Source: CAVVST01 sp963750995 | GTDB taxonomy: Bacteria > Acidobacteriota > Vicinamibacteria > Vicinamibacterales > UBA2999 | DNA: 64,000 nucleotides | NCBI GenBank assembly: GCA_963750995.1 | Contig: CAVVST010000002.1 | Location: forward strand, 1,116,001 to 1,180,000 | Direction: 5' to 3' | Shown here: in pieces, positions 25,637-35,159 of the stretch | Position numbering within the stretch: position 1 is the stretch's first letter | Layout of the letters: each line of letters opens with the position of its first letter | Program-made: the position numbers and the translations under genes | The notes under the pieces: model-generated | Databases searched by the model: none | Told to the model about the DNA's origin: nothing | Seen by the model: the letters and a program-made list of their open reading frames with translations, nothing else

Positions 25637-28511
25637 ATGCCTGCCCCGATTCCGGCCGCCACGTATCGCCTTCAGTTCAACAAGGCCTTCACCTTCGATG
25701 CGGCGACGGGCATCGTCGACTACCTCGACGCACTCGGGATTTCGCATGCGTATGCCTCGAGCTATCTGTGCGCGGTGCCCGGCAGCATGCACGGCTACGA
25801 CGTCACCGATCCAGCGCGGCTCAATCCAGAGATCGGAGACGAGCAGACGTACCAGCGCTGGATCGAGGCTCTTCGTGCGCACGACATGGGGCACATCCTC
25901 GATCTCGTGCCGAACCACATGGGGATCGCGCTATCGGCCAACCCGTGGTGGCAGGACGTGCTTGAGAACGGACCGAGCTCACCCTACGCGCCGATCTTCG
26001 ACATCGACTGGCACCCGCTCAAGCCGCAACTGGAGAACAAGGTGCTGCTGCCCATTCTTGGCGACAGCTACGGCGTGGTGCTCGAGCGGCAGGAGATCCA
26101 GCTCGAGTACGCGCACGGCGGCTTATGTGTCCGCTATTTCGACTACACCTTGCCAGTTTCACCCGGGACCTACGACCAGGTGTTGGGCAGACGAGCGGCG
26201 CCGCTTATCGAGGAGATCGGAACCGAGAGCGAGGCCGGGATCGAGTTCCTGAGCATCCTGAGCGCCATTCGACGGCTGCCCGGACCGGACGTGCAGGACC
26301 CCGATCGTCGGATGGAACGATCCCGGGAAAAGGAAGTCATCAAGCAGCGTCTTGCCGCCCTGACCGCGGCGTCACCCCCTGTGCTTGCCCACATCGGCCG
26401 CGCCGTGGAGGCCTTCAACGGCCGAAAGGGCGACCCGCGAAGTTTTGACCAGCTCGACGCGCTGCTGTCGGCACAGGCCTACCGGCTCGCGTACTGGCGG
26501 GTCGCGGGAGAGGAAATCAATTACCGCCGCTTCTTCGACATCAACGAGCTGGCCGCGATCCGCATGGAGGACCCGGCGGTGTTCGAGCGGGTGCACGCGT
26601 TCGTCTTCGATCTCCTGCGCCGCGGACTGGTTGACGGGTTCCGCGTCGATCACGTGGACGGCCTTTACGATCCGGGCGGTACTGGAGCGGCTGCAGTTGC
26701 GAGCCAGGGAGATTGCGCCGGACACGTATTCGGACATGCGCCGCTTTTACGTCACCGTCGAGAAGATTCTCGGGTTTGAGGAAGAGCTACCGAAGTGGCC
26801 GGTGGAGGGCACCACCGGCTACGACTTCATGGTCCTGCTGAACGGCCTGTTCGTGGACTCACCGAACGAAGGCGCGATCAATACCGTCTACGAACGCTTT
26901 ACCAGGATGCGCACGCCGTTTCGGGAGATCGCGTACCGCGGCAAACAGCTCGTGCTCCGGGTCAGCATGGCGGGCGAATTGAACGTGCTCGCCCACGGCC
27001 TCAACCGCTTCTCCGAACGCAACCGCCACTCCCGCGACTTCACACTCAACAGCCTGGCGTACGCGATGCGGGAAATCATCGCCTGCTTCCCCGTCTACCG
27101 AACCTATGTCAACGAGCGCGAGCCGGTCAGCGCCCGCGATCGCGAGTTCATTGAGCACGCCGTACTCAAGGCCCGGCGCCGGAATCCCGGCCGCCCCGGG
27201 CTGGTCTTCGAGTTTGTGGGGGCGCTGCTGCTCAAGCAGGCCGGCTTCATTCCGGAAGACGAGCGCGGCGAACACATGCGGTTCGTCGCCAAGTTCCAGC
27301 AGGTCACGAGCCCGGTCACAGCCAAGGGCATCGAAGACACCGCGCTGTATATCTACAACCGTCTCGTCTCGCTCAACGAGGTGGGAGGCGAGCCTGATCG
27401 CTTCGGCATCGTGCCCGAGGCGCTCCACGCGCGGCTGACCGAGCGGGCGGCCCGCTGGCCGCACGGGCTCTCACCCACCTCGACCCACGACACCAAACGC
27501 GGTGAAGACGTGCGCGCCCGCATCAACGTGCTTTCAGAGCTGCCGGGCGCGTGGAAGCAGGCGGCGTCACGCTGGGCGCGCGCCAATCGCAAAGGACGCT
27601 CGATTGTGGACGGACAGTCCTACCCGAGCCGCAACGAGGAATATCTCTTTTACCAGACGCTCATCGGCACGTGGCCGTTTGAGACCATGACGGCGGATCA
27701 GGAAGAGGAGTACTGTGGCCGCATCACCGCGTACATGCAGAAAGCCATGCGGGAAGCCAAGCTGTTCACCAGCTGGCTCAATCCGAGCGATGCGCACGAG
27801 AAGGCGATGACGCGCTTCGTGGAGACGGCGCTGGCCCCGGACAACGACGTGTTCCGTGCGGATTTCCTCGAACTCGCCCGGCGCGTGGCGCAGTGCGGCA
27901 TCTACAATTCGCTGGCCCAGCTGGCCGTCAAGATCGGTGCGCCCGGCGTCCCCGACTTTTACCAGGGCACCGAGCTCTGGGATTTCAGCCTCGTGGACCC
28001 GGATAACCGCCGGCCGGTCGATTACCAGCGCCGGCGGTCATTGCTCGGTGACTTGGAGGACGCCGTGAACGAACGCGGGCAGGCGGCCGTGGCGGAGGCC
28101 CTCGCCGCGATGCCACAGGACGATTGCATGAAGCTCTACGCCAGCAGCACCCTTTTGCGCTTCCGGCGCTCGCACCTGGATTTGTTCCAGCGCGGCGCCT
28201 ATCACGCGCTTGCCACCAGCGGCACCAGGCGGGAGCACGTATTTGCCTTCGCGCGCACCTATGACGGGCAGTCGGTCGCCGTCGCCGTGCCGCGGCTGAC
28301 GGCCACACTCGTGCCGGACGGCGACACTCCCCTGCTCGGGGCGCATGCCTGGGGCGACACCGTCATTGACGTGCCCGGCGGCGGCCCTGCATCCTACCGC
28401 CACGTGCTGACGGGGGCGACCGTGTGCGCACGCGAGTGCGAGGGACGACGCGTGTTCCGGGCGGCGGACGTCTTCGCGGGCTTTCCGATCGCGTTCATGG
28501 AATCGCGCTGA
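25637..28511 (+). CDS. treY: Maltooligosyltrehalose synthase, frameshifted
   Basis: A GH13 enzyme that converts the reducing-end alpha-1,4 bond of maltodextrins into the alpha-1,1 bond of trehalose. The protein begins PAATYRLQFNKAFTFDAATG. GH13 regions are visible as DLVPNHM, then GFRVDHVDGLYDP with the nucleophile Asp, and VTVEKILGFEEELP with the acid/base Glu. The frame breaks between the last two, near 26674-26680 (GGGCGGTAC). Removing one G gives YDPAVLERLQLRAREIAPDT. Repaired length is about 957 residues, normal for TreY. The break is beside GTAC 26679-26682. The usual partners treZ and treX are not in the window. Confidence 0.9.
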
Positions 28512-29777
28512 ATGGGGTGGACGATTATCGCGGTCGCCTTCGTCATCTGGCTGACCCTCGTCATTCTCTTTACCCCCCGCATCGACTACCGGGTCAGTTC
28601 ACCGCTCCGGCCCGACAGCGACGAGTTCCTCCACGTGATCCAGATGACGTGCCAGGCCGCCGTGTTCGGCCAGAACCGGGTCGAGGTCCTGACCAATGGC
28701 GCGCAGTTCTATCCCGCGATGCGCGACGCCATCCTGAAGGCGACCGGGTCGGTGAACATGGAGGCTTACATCTTCCAGCCCGGCAACGCCGCCGACATGC
28801 TGATCGACGCGATGGTGGCGCGCGCCCGCGACGGCGTGGCCGTGCGCCTCGTGCTCGATGCCCTTGGCAGCTTCGGCATGCGCGGCGCCGCGCTCCGGCG
28901 CCTGCGGGAGGCCGGCGCGGAGGTCCGGTTCTACCAGCCGCTGCGCTGGTATCGACTGCACCGGCTGAATAACCGCACCCACCGCGAGTTGCTCATCGTC
29001 GACGGCCGCGTCGCCTTCTGCGGCGGCGCCGGTGTCGCCGACTGGTGGTACCAACCGGGCCGCCGGCGCCTGCGCCGGCACGTCCCTGCCTGGCGCGATA
29101 CCTCGGTGCGCATCGAAGGGCCGATCGTCGCGCCGCTCCAGGGGGTCTTTGCGGAAAACTGGCTGGAATGCGGCGGCGAGGTCCTGACCGCGATGCGCGA
29201 CTGGCCCCAGCTCGAGCCGGCGGGCGCCGCGGAGGCCATGCTGGTCAAGAGCTCTCCGGCCGACCGCGCCACGACATCCCGCGTGGTGTTCCAGATGCTA
29301 ATCGACGGCGCGGTTTCGGAGATCGACATCAACACCCCGTATTTCCTGCCCGACCGGTCGCTTCGCCGTTCGCTGGTCCGCGCCGCGCGCCGGGGCGTCC
29401 GCGTTCGCGTGATCGTGCCCGGACCGCACAGCGATCAGCGGCTCGTCCGTCTCGCCAGCCGGCGTATGTACGGGGAACTGCTGGAAGGCGGCATCCGCCT
29501 GTTCGAGTACCGCCCTGCCATGACGCATGTAAAGGCGCTGATGGTGGACGGCACCTGGGCCGTGATCGGGACCACCAACATCGACAATCGGTCGTTCGAG
29601 CACAACGACGAGGTCAACGTGGCGTTCCGGGAGGCGGCGGCGACCGCGCGCCTGCAGCGCGACTTCGAGTCGGATCTTGCCGCCTCCGACGAGGTCACGG
29701 TCGCCAGCTGGCAGGGACGGTCATCGCTCGAAAAGATGATCGGCCCGATCTGCTGGATTCTGGAGCGCCAGCAGTAG
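28512..29777 (+). CDS. Phospholipase-D-family cardiolipin synthase-like protein
   Basis: 421 residues with an N-terminal membrane helix (WTIIAVAFVIWLTLVILFT) and two PLD domains. The second HKD motif is intact (HVKALMVDGTWAVIGTTNID). The first reads THRELLIVDGRVAFCGG, with Glu where Lys is usual. NVEVNVAFRE-like sequence near the end (HNDEVNVAFREAA) is typical of cardiolipin synthases. It starts directly after the treY stop, so the two are co-transcribed. Likely role: phospholipid head-group transfer at the inner membrane. The altered first motif leaves activity uncertain. Confidence 0.85.
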   Translation: MGWTIIAVAFVIWLTLVILFTPRIDYRVSSPLRPDSDEFLHVIQMTCQAAVFGQNRVEVLTNGAQFYPAMRDAILKATGSVNMEAYIFQPGNAADMLIDAMVARARDGVAVRLVLDALGSFGMRGAALRRLREAGAEVRFYQPLRWYRLHRLNNRTHRELLIVDGRVAFCGGAGVADWWYQPGRRRLRRHVPAWRDTSVRIEGPIVAPLQGVFAENWLECGGEVLTAMRDWPQLEPAGAAEAMLVKSSPADRATTSRVVFQMLIDGAVSEIDINTPYFLPDRSLRRSLVRAARRGVRVRVIVPGPHSDQRLVRLASRRMYGELLEGGIRLFEYRPAMTHVKALMVDGTWAVIGTTNIDNRSFEHNDEVNVAFREAAATARLQRDFESDLAASDEVTVASWQGRSSLEKMIGPICWILERQQ

Positions 29778-29929
29778 GCGACAGTCACGGCCCGCCGAGG
29801 ATTTCGAGTTTCAGCGACATCAAGACGTTCGATCCGCGTGGCGCGCGCGTTTACTTCAATGAAGGGATGTGGATTCGAGACGAAGACGGTTGGCACCGTC
29901 GTTGCTCCGCAGCCCATGCAGGAGGAAAC

Positions 29930-30307
29930 GTGAAACGCCGCACCATCGCCTGGACCTGTTTGACCGCTCTTCTCGCAATCTCTGGAGCCACCCGCGGCGA
30001 TGCGCGCGACGTCGTCGAAATCCGCCTCCACGGCCGTTACTTCATCGAGCCCGCGACCATCCGCATCCTCGTCGCCGTCGAGCCGGACGCTGAAAACCGC
30101 GCGCTACTGATCGAAGCGGACGGCGACCAGCTGTATCGCTCGAGCGAGCTGTCGCTGACCGGCGCCACCGATAAGCGGCTGCACAGCATAGAGTTCCGGA
30201 ACCTGCCGGCCGGTGCCTACACGCTCCGCGCCCAGGTGCGATCGGCCCACGACATTCGGGGATCCGCTTCGCAGGACCTGGTGGTCACCGGCTCCGGCGC
30301 GCAGTAA
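29930..30307 (+). CDS. Small secreted protein, unknown function
   Basis: 125 residues. GTG 29930 follows AGGAGGAAAC, a strong ribosome site that fixes the start. A signal peptide (RRTIAWTCLTALLAISGATR) is followed by a beta-rich, Ig-like sequence (VVEIRLHGRYFIEPATIRIL, IEADGDQLYRSSELSLTGAT, LPAGAYTLRAQVRSAH). It may be a small periplasmic or surface domain. The 150 bp upstream, after the PLD gene, holds no recognisable element. Confidence 0.7.
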   Translation: MKRRTIAWTCLTALLAISGATRGDARDVVEIRLHGRYFIEPATIRILVAVEPDAENRALLIEADGDQLYRSSELSLTGATDKRLHSIEFRNLPAGAYTLRAQVRSAHDIRGSASQDLVVTGSGAQ

Positions 30308-30385
30308 CGGACTTCGACCCCCGGAGACCTCGAGGCCGCCGGTTTACCGGTATGCCGGTATACGGCAACCGGTAGCCGGCGCCTC

Positions 30386-30401
30386 CCGATTTTGAAATCG
30401 G
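30386..30401. terminator. Palindrome between convergent genes
   Basis: CCGATTTTGAAATCGG is a perfect palindrome around a TG centre, 8 bp from the stop of the convergent nucleotidyltransferase gene. The preceding 30330-30380 holds CCGGTAT/ATACGG/CCGGTAGCCGG words that can pair with each other. It is a likely two-way terminator. Confidence 0.5.
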
Positions 30402-30408
30402 CGTGCGG

Positions 30409-31218
30409 TTATTGAGATTTGTCGATCGCGAGCGTCCACTCCGCGATCTGTTCTTCCGTCATCGACCCGCGCGGTGCCATTCGCGCGTCCTCGTAGCCCC
30501 ACTCATCCACGTCGACAAGGTATTGCGCCCGTGAGAGCAGCGTGCCCTGGCAGACCTTGCTGTCGCGTGTGGGCACGTCAAGTTCGGCCAGCAGCCGGTT
30601 CACCAGGTCCTTGATGACGGCCGACGGCACCAGGGCGCGCTCGCCGGGATAAATGAACCCGAACAGGATGAGATGGCTGAGCAGCACCCGCCAGTGCGGT
30701 CCGAAGCGGCGCAGCAGCCGATCCCAGTTGAGCAGGCCGCTGCAGTGACGCAGCAGGTGCGCGACATCCGCGCCGTCGAAGCGCTCGCGCTCCATGATCA
30801 GGCTCTTCGACCAGATCATTTCCTCGGCGGGCGTCAATTGCACCGGCACGCCCAGTACTTCCTCGTTCACGGCGTGCGCGAACCATTCGTCGTCCACATC
30901 CGCGATGCCGTTGCCGGAACTGAAGATCACGTCGATGAACTTGTCGCCATGGTGCGCTTTGGCGAGCCAGTGCGTGAATGCGACCTCGGTCCTGAACCCG
31001 GAGCGCGTCAGCACGTCGAGCACACGCTGCACGTCGCGCGGCCGCACGAAGATGTCGAAGTCCTTGGTGGTGCGGGAGATTCCTGCGTAGGACCGGAACG
31101 CGTATGTGCCGCCGACCGTGTACGGCACGCCATTCCGATTCAGCATTTCGAGGGCGGTGCGGTACAGCTCCGCCTTGTCTGGCGTGGTGAGCGGCGGGGC
31201 CGAATCGGTGACTGACAT
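30409..31218 (-). CDS. Nucleotidyltransferase-fold protein (Pol-beta type)
   Basis: 269 residues. GGTYAFRSYAGISRTTKDFD, then IFV, shows the GG...D.D arrangement of Pol-beta-type nucleotidyltransferases (aspartates in KDFDIFV), and a third acidic residue is likely in FIDVIFSS. This resembles the minimal or AbiEii-like nucleotidyltransferases that transfer NMP groups to proteins or tRNA. No antitoxin-like partner is adjacent. The next gene in the same orientation, 24 bp upstream, is a metallophosphoesterase. The substrate is unknown. Confidence 0.75.
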   Translation of the reverse strand: MSVTDSAPPLTTPDKAELYRTALEMLNRNGVPYTVGGTYAFRSYAGISRTTKDFDIFVRPRDVQRVLDVLTRSGFRTEVAFTHWLAKAHHGDKFIDVIFSSGNGIADVDDEWFAHAVNEEVLGVPVQLTPAEEMIWSKSLIMERERFDGADVAHLLRHCSGLLNWDRLLRRFGPHWRVLLSHLILFGFIYPGERALVPSAVIKDLVNRLLAELDVPTRDSKVCQGTLLSRAQYLVDVDEWGYEDARMAPRGSMTEEQIAEWTLAIDKSQ

Positions 31219-31242
31219 GGGTGGGCCCTGAGGGTGCAGGAA

Positions 31243-32055
31243 TCAGGCCGTCTTGACCAACGGCTCGGCGAGCGGCCCCGACGGGGGCAGGCCTGCCGGA
31301 GGCTCCGGTTCGGCCTGAAGTGGAAGATCGACGATCACGTAGGGCGCGCGTTCGGGGTAGAGGCGAGTCAGCAGTGGCATCGCCACGTTGTAGACAGCGA
31401 TACCGGTCGAGGTACGCCCCTCGGCGCTGCCGCGATGGGCGTGCCCGTGGAATACGGCACTGACCCGATACCGGTTAATGGGTTCCTCGAGACGGCTCGA
31501 TCCGAGGTAGGGAAATATCTCGAGCGGCTCGCCTTCGACAGTGCCGCGGATCGGCGAGTAATGCAGCAGCGCGATCCGTTGATGCGTGCGGAGACGCGCG
31601 AGCGCGGCCTCCAGTTTCAACGCCTCGTCCACCGCCTCCTGGACGAACAGTTTGATCGTGTGTTCCCCCCACGGACCAAGCGCGCCGCGGCCGAATCCGC
31701 CGGCGAAGCCTTTGACCCCGGCAAAGCCCACACCCTCGATCTCGGTGGCTTCGCCGTCGAGCACCGTGACGCCCGCGTCGGCGAGAATCTGCCGGATCTC
31801 GTGCTGCTTCCCCGATTCGAAGTCGTGGTTGCCGAGCACGGCAATGACGGGAATCTTGACGGCCGTGGTCAGCTCACGCGCAAGCACGCGCGCTTCGTCC
31901 GGCAGCCCATAGTCGGTGAAGTCACCACAGATGGCCAGCACATCCGCGCTGCCGCTGATTTGGGAAAAGAGCGGCTGAAATGTGCCGTGCGAGTGCCGCG
32001 AGACGTGAATGTCGCCGATGGCGGCAACCCTGAGGTGTGTGCGTATCGAAGTCAT
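31243..32055 (-). CDS. Calcineurin-like metallophosphoesterase
   Basis: A 270-residue two-metal phosphoesterase with all signature motifs: GDIHV (near residue 14), GDFTDYG, GNHDFESG, LLHYSP and GHAHRG. The family hydrolyses phosphomonoesters or diesters. There is no signal peptide, so it is cytoplasmic. It is transcribed towards the nucleotidyltransferase gene 24 bp away. The two could form an operon of opposing nucleotide chemistry, but that is inference. Confidence 0.9.
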   Translation of the reverse strand: MTSIRTHLRVAAIGDIHVSRHSHGTFQPLFSQISGSADVLAICGDFTDYGLPDEARVLARELTTAVKIPVIAVLGNHDFESGKQHEIRQILADAGVTVLDGEATEIEGVGFAGVKGFAGGFGRGALGPWGEHTIKLFVQEAVDEALKLEAALARLRTHQRIALLHYSPIRGTVEGEPLEIFPYLGSSRLEEPINRYRVSAVFHGHAHRGSAEGRTSTGIAVYNVAMPLLTRLYPERAPYVIVDLPLQAEPEPPAGLPPSGPLAEPLVKTA

Positions 32056-32064
32056 CCGTTTATG

Positions 32065-32104
32065 GCCGGGTCCGCTGAGCTTGCTCGAGCGGAACCCGGC
32101 CTAC
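32065..32104. repeat. REP-like hairpin
   Basis: GCCGGGTCCGC (32065-32075) pairs with GCGGAACCCGGCC (32089-32101), one bulged base, followed by CTAC. The loop TGAGCTTGCTCGA resembles the TGAGCTTGTCGAA loop of the repeat at 35084-35134. It lies between the metallophosphoesterase start and the Spy-like gene end. Confidence 0.7.
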
Positions 32105-32154
32105 GGGGCGATTCAAAGGAAGGGCCAGCACGCGCCCCATCCGTTGGGAATTTG

Positions 32155-32682
32155 CTAGACCTGCGGACGAGCCTGACGCTGTTGCTGCCGCTGCTGCAGG
32201 CGCTGCTGTTGCTGTTGCGCCCGCTCTTTCGCCCGCGCCTCTTGATCGGCGCGGAGCTGCTGCAGCCGCTGCTGCTGATCGGCGCTGAGCAAGGCGTAGA
32301 CGTCGGCCTGCAGCCGCGCTTCCGCGACCGCGAGATCCGCCTCCACTTCAGCGAGCTCCTTCATCGCCGCCCGGACCTGCGATTCGTTGAAGGGAGCGGC
32401 CTCGATCGCCTTCCGCCGCGCGTCCTGCGCCGCGCGCATCCGGTCCATGAGCGCGCGCATCTGGTCGCGGTTCTGCTGCGTGAGTTGCCGCACCTGCTCC
32501 CGCTGCGCGTCGGTCAGATCCAGCGCCCTCAGCGAAAGGCCAACGCCGGGACCGCCAGGACCGAAACCAGGCCCGCGTCCGCGGGGGCCGCCCGGCTGCT
32601 GATCCTGCGCATAAACAAGGGCGCCGCCTGCCAGTGCGGCGACCAGCGCGCTCACGCCCACAATACGAAGATGACGAACCAT
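32155..32682 (-). CDS. Spy/CpxP-like periplasmic protein with a Gln-rich tail
   Basis: 175 residues. ATG 32682 is preceded by GGAGGAG. The signal peptide (IVGVSALVAALAGGALVYAQ) leads to a Gly/Pro-rich segment and an LTxxQ-type helix (LRALDLTDAQREQVRQLTQQ), as in Spy and CpxP chaperone-like proteins. A long charged helix follows. The last 40 residues are mostly Gln and Arg (RAQQQQQRLQQRQQQRQ). It is divergent from the two-component genes at 32816, an arrangement seen for envelope-stress regulons in which the periplasmic protein damps the kinase. Confidence 0.8.
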   Translation of the reverse strand: MVRHLRIVGVSALVAALAGGALVYAQDQQPGGPRGRGPGFGPGGPGVGLSLRALDLTDAQREQVRQLTQQNRDQMRALMDRMRAAQDARRKAIEAAPFNESQVRAAMKELAEVEADLAVAEARLQADVYALLSADQQQRLQQLRADQEARAKERAQQQQQRLQQRQQQRQARPQV

Positions 32683-32815
32683 TGGTACTCCTCCAGTCAT
32701 ACGGGTCTCTCTCATTTGACGACAGGCGCCGCTTCCGGTCTGTGACAATTCGGTGAAACCTGCGCCGGGCCGCCGGAGCCGCCGCAGCACGCGGGGTACA
32801 CTCAATTACGAAATC

Positions 32816-33529
32816 GTGGAAGCCGATGTTTCACCCCGGGCCTCCGTGCTCGTCGTCGAAGACGAGACCAACATCCGCGAGCTCGTGTGCCTCCACTTCG
32901 GACTCGAGCGGCTTCGCTGCGTGGAGGCGGCTGACGGCACCGCGGGGTTGAAGCTCGCCCGCGAACAGAAGTTCGATCTGGTCGTGCTCGATCTCATGCT
33001 GCCGGGTCTCGACGGCGTGAGTGTCTGCCGCGCCATCCGCAAGGAATCCCGCAACACCGACGTCCCGATCCTCATGCTCACGGCGCGCCGCGAGGAGACC
33101 GACAAGGTCATCGGCCTCGACAGCGGCGCCGACGACTACCTGACGAAGCCATTCGGCATCCGCGAACTGATGGCACGCGTGCGCGCGCTACTCCGGCGGG
33201 GCCGCTCGGCGGCCGCGGACGGTGACCGCGCGCTCGTCTACAAGCACATCGAGGTGGATCCGTCGCGGCGCCGCGTCCTGCTCGAAGGCAGGGACGTCGA
33301 TCTCACCACCAACGAGTTCTCCCTGCTGCACGTTCTGCTGTCGAACGCCGGCATCGTCTTCAGCCGGGAAGCATTGCTGCAGCGGGTGTGGAAGGACGAA
33401 GCCTTTGTCACCGTGCGCAGCGTGGATACGCTGGTGAAGCGGCTGCGGAAGAAGATCGAACGCGATCCCTCCGAGCCGACAGTGATCCTCACCGTGTGGG
33501 GCGCCGGATACAAGGCCGCCGATGTCTAA
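32816..33529 (+). CDS. OmpR/PhoB-family response regulator
   Basis: About 237 residues from GTG 32816 (GTG 32753 is an alternative). The receiver has EDE, phospho-acceptor Asp in LVVLDLMLPGLDG, MLTARRE and YLTKPFG. The C-terminal winged helix has VDLTTNEFSLLHVLLSNAGI, FSREALLQRVWKDEAFVTVR and VDTLVKRLRKKIE, then a beta-hairpin wing (TVWGAGYKA). It overlaps the kinase gene by 8 bp. It likely controls its own operon and the divergent Spy-like gene. Confidence 0.93.
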   Translation: MEADVSPRASVLVVEDETNIRELVCLHFGLERLRCVEAADGTAGLKLAREQKFDLVVLDLMLPGLDGVSVCRAIRKESRNTDVPILMLTARREETDKVIGLDSGADDYLTKPFGIRELMARVRALLRRGRSAAADGDRALVYKHIEVDPSRRRVLLEGRDVDLTTNEFSLLHVLLSNAGIVFSREALLQRVWKDEAFVTVRSVDTLVKRLRKKIERDPSEPTVILTVWGAGYKAADV

Positions 33530-35087
33530 TCCGCGGTGGTACCGCAGCCTGTACTGGCGTATCGGCCTGGGTCTCCTCGCGTTCATGGCCTTGATGCTCG
33601 TCGCGCAGGGGGCGCTCTTTCTCTGGACGACCGAGCGGATTGCCGGGTCGATGCCGGCGAACAGTCCCCAGCGGTTGGCCGATCTGGTCGCCTCGGATAT
33701 CAGCGCCGCGCTCGCCGACGACCCCCGGCTCGATCTCGAGCAGTACGTGGACGAGCACTACGGCAACGTCTTCCAGGCGTTCGTCGTAGTCATGCGCGAC
33801 GGACGCACGATATCGAATCACGATGATGTGTCGCAGGAGGTGCACGACGAATTGCGCCGCGATGCCGAGCGGCGCTGGCTCGGTCCGCCGCGCCGGTTTC
33901 CGCGAGGGTTCAACCCGGGACAAGACGCACGGGGCCAATTCAATCCTCCGGACCGGCCCTTCGATCCAGGACAGCGCGGGTTCGATCCAGGCCAGCGGGG
34001 GAATGATCCGGGCGGGCGCAGCCGCGGCCTGCGCGGACGTGTGGGGATGCCGCCAGGACGCGGCAACATTGCCCCAATCATGCTGAACGCCGACGTCGCC
34101 GGCGATGTCGTCGTGCTGCCAGGGGGACCGCCGTTCTCGCGCATCGCCCGCGAACTGGGTCCGACGATGGGCGTGGTCGGCGGCGCCGTGCTGGCGATCG
34201 GCGCAGCGCTCATTGCCTTCGTCGTATTCGGCCCTGTGCGCCGGCGGCTCTACGCGGTGCAGGACGCGACCGAGCAACTCGGGAAAGGCGACCTCGGCGC
34301 TCGCGCACCGGAACATGGCGGCGACGAAGTCGCAGCGCTCGCCCGGTCGTTCAATCGCATGGCCGAGGAACTGCGAAGCCGCGCCGAGAAGCTCCAGGTC
34401 TCGGACCGGGTGAGGCGCCAGCTCCTGGCCGACGTCTCCCACGAGCTCAATACACCGCTGACGGCGATGCGCGGCTACATCGAAACGCTGTCGATGCCGG
34501 ACCTGGCGATCGACACGCCGACGCGGCAGCGCTACGTCAACATCGTGATGGAAGAGACGCAGCGGCTCGAGCGGATCATCGGCGACCTTCTCGATCTCGC
34601 GCGGCTCGAGGGCGGCGGAACCGCCATGCGCCAGTCGAGAGTGGACGTGCCGGCGCTGTTCGAGCGCGTCGCCGCGCGCCACGAGCGCGACCTCCAGGAG
34701 CGCCGCATCGAGCTGGTCCAGCAGATCGATCGCGACGCCGCGACGCTGATTGGCGATCCGGACCGGCTCGAACAGGCGATCCAGAACCTGGCGGCCAACG
34801 CGCTCCGCCACACGCCCGAGGGCGGAACCCTGACGCTCGTCGCCGCGCGCAGCGGAGAGGGGCTGAAGCTCAGCGTGCGTGACAGCGGTGCCGGCATCGC
34901 GCCGGAACAGCTGCCCCACATCTTCGACCGGTTCTACAAGGGTGATGCGTCGCGGAAATCAGCGGGCGGGAGCGGCCTGGGTCTCTCTATCGTGAAGGCG
35001 ATCGTCGAACGCCACGGCGGGACGATTACCGCGCGGAACGAGGGGGGAGCCGTCTTCGAAATCCTGCTCCCCGCGTCGAGTACGTAG
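33522..35087 (+). CDS. Membrane sensor histidine kinase
   Basis: 521 residues. TM1 is near residues 12-34. A periplasmic region of about 190 residues follows, then TM2 near 222-245, a HAMP segment (PVRRRLYAVQDATEQLGKGD), HisKA (LLADVSHELNTPLTAMRGYI) and HATPase boxes (NLAANALRHTPEGG, DSGAGIAPEQ, GSGLGLSIVKAIVE). The sensor domain contains a Gly/Pro/Gln-rich stretch with tandem FDPGQRG units. It pairs with the overlapping upstream regulator. The stop codon TAG forms part of the GTAG foot of the next repeat. Confidence 0.93.
   Translation: MSNPRWYRSLYWRIGLGLLAFMALMLVAQGALFLWTTERIAGSMPANSPQRLADLVASDISAALADDPRLDLEQYVDEHYGNVFQAFVVVMRDGRTISNHDDVSQEVHDELRRDAERRWLGPPRRFPRGFNPGQDARGQFNPPDRPFDPGQRGFDPGQRGNDPGGRSRGLRGRVGMPPGRGNIAPIMLNADVAGDVVVLPGGPPFSRIARELGPTMGVVGGAVLAIGAALIAFVVFGPVRRRLYAVQDATEQLGKGDLGARAPEHGGDEVAALARSFNRMAEELRSRAEKLQVSDRVRRQLLADVSHELNTPLTAMRGYIETLSMPDLAIDTPTRQRYVNIVMEETQRLERIIGDLLDLARLEGGGTAMRQSRVDVPALFERVAARHERDLQERRIELVQQIDRDAATLIGDPDRLEQAIQNLAANALRHTPEGGTLTLVAARSGEGLKLSVRDSGAGIAPEQLPHIFDRFYKGDASRKSAGGSGLGLSIVKAIVERHGGTITARNEGGAVFEILLPASST
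33960..34022 (+). repeat. 21-bp tandem repeat in the kinase sensor domain
   Basis: Three 21-bp units encode FDPGQRG, FDPGQRG and NDPGGRS. Looser FNPGQ and FNPPD copies lie just upstream. The repeat keeps the reading frame and lengthens a flexible periplasmic loop. Confidence 0.7.
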
Positions 35088-35159
35088 CCGGGTCCGCGCC
35101 CTGAGCTTGTCGAAGGGCGCGGAACCCGGCCTACTTCTTCTTCGCGGAACCCGGCCTAC
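35084..35159. repeat. REP-like hairpin with a partly duplicated right arm
   Basis: GTAG-CCGGGTCCGCGCCC (35084-35101), loop TGAGCTTGTCGAA, then GGGCGCGGAACCCGGCCTAC. The right arm is partly duplicated 25 bp on (35118-35140 and 35143-35165 share 23 identical bases). The left TAG is the kinase stop. The second CTAC (35156-35159) holds the stop of the convergent cytochrome gene. A CTGAGCTTGTCGAAG-type palindrome is common in many bacteria. Confidence 0.8.

Noticed and set aside
30409..32055. Toxin-antitoxin or defence system from the nucleotidyltransferase and metallophosphoesterase pair
   Set aside because: No HEPN, antitoxin or DNA-binding partner lies beside them, and both are ordinary-sized enzymes. 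The evidence is not enough.
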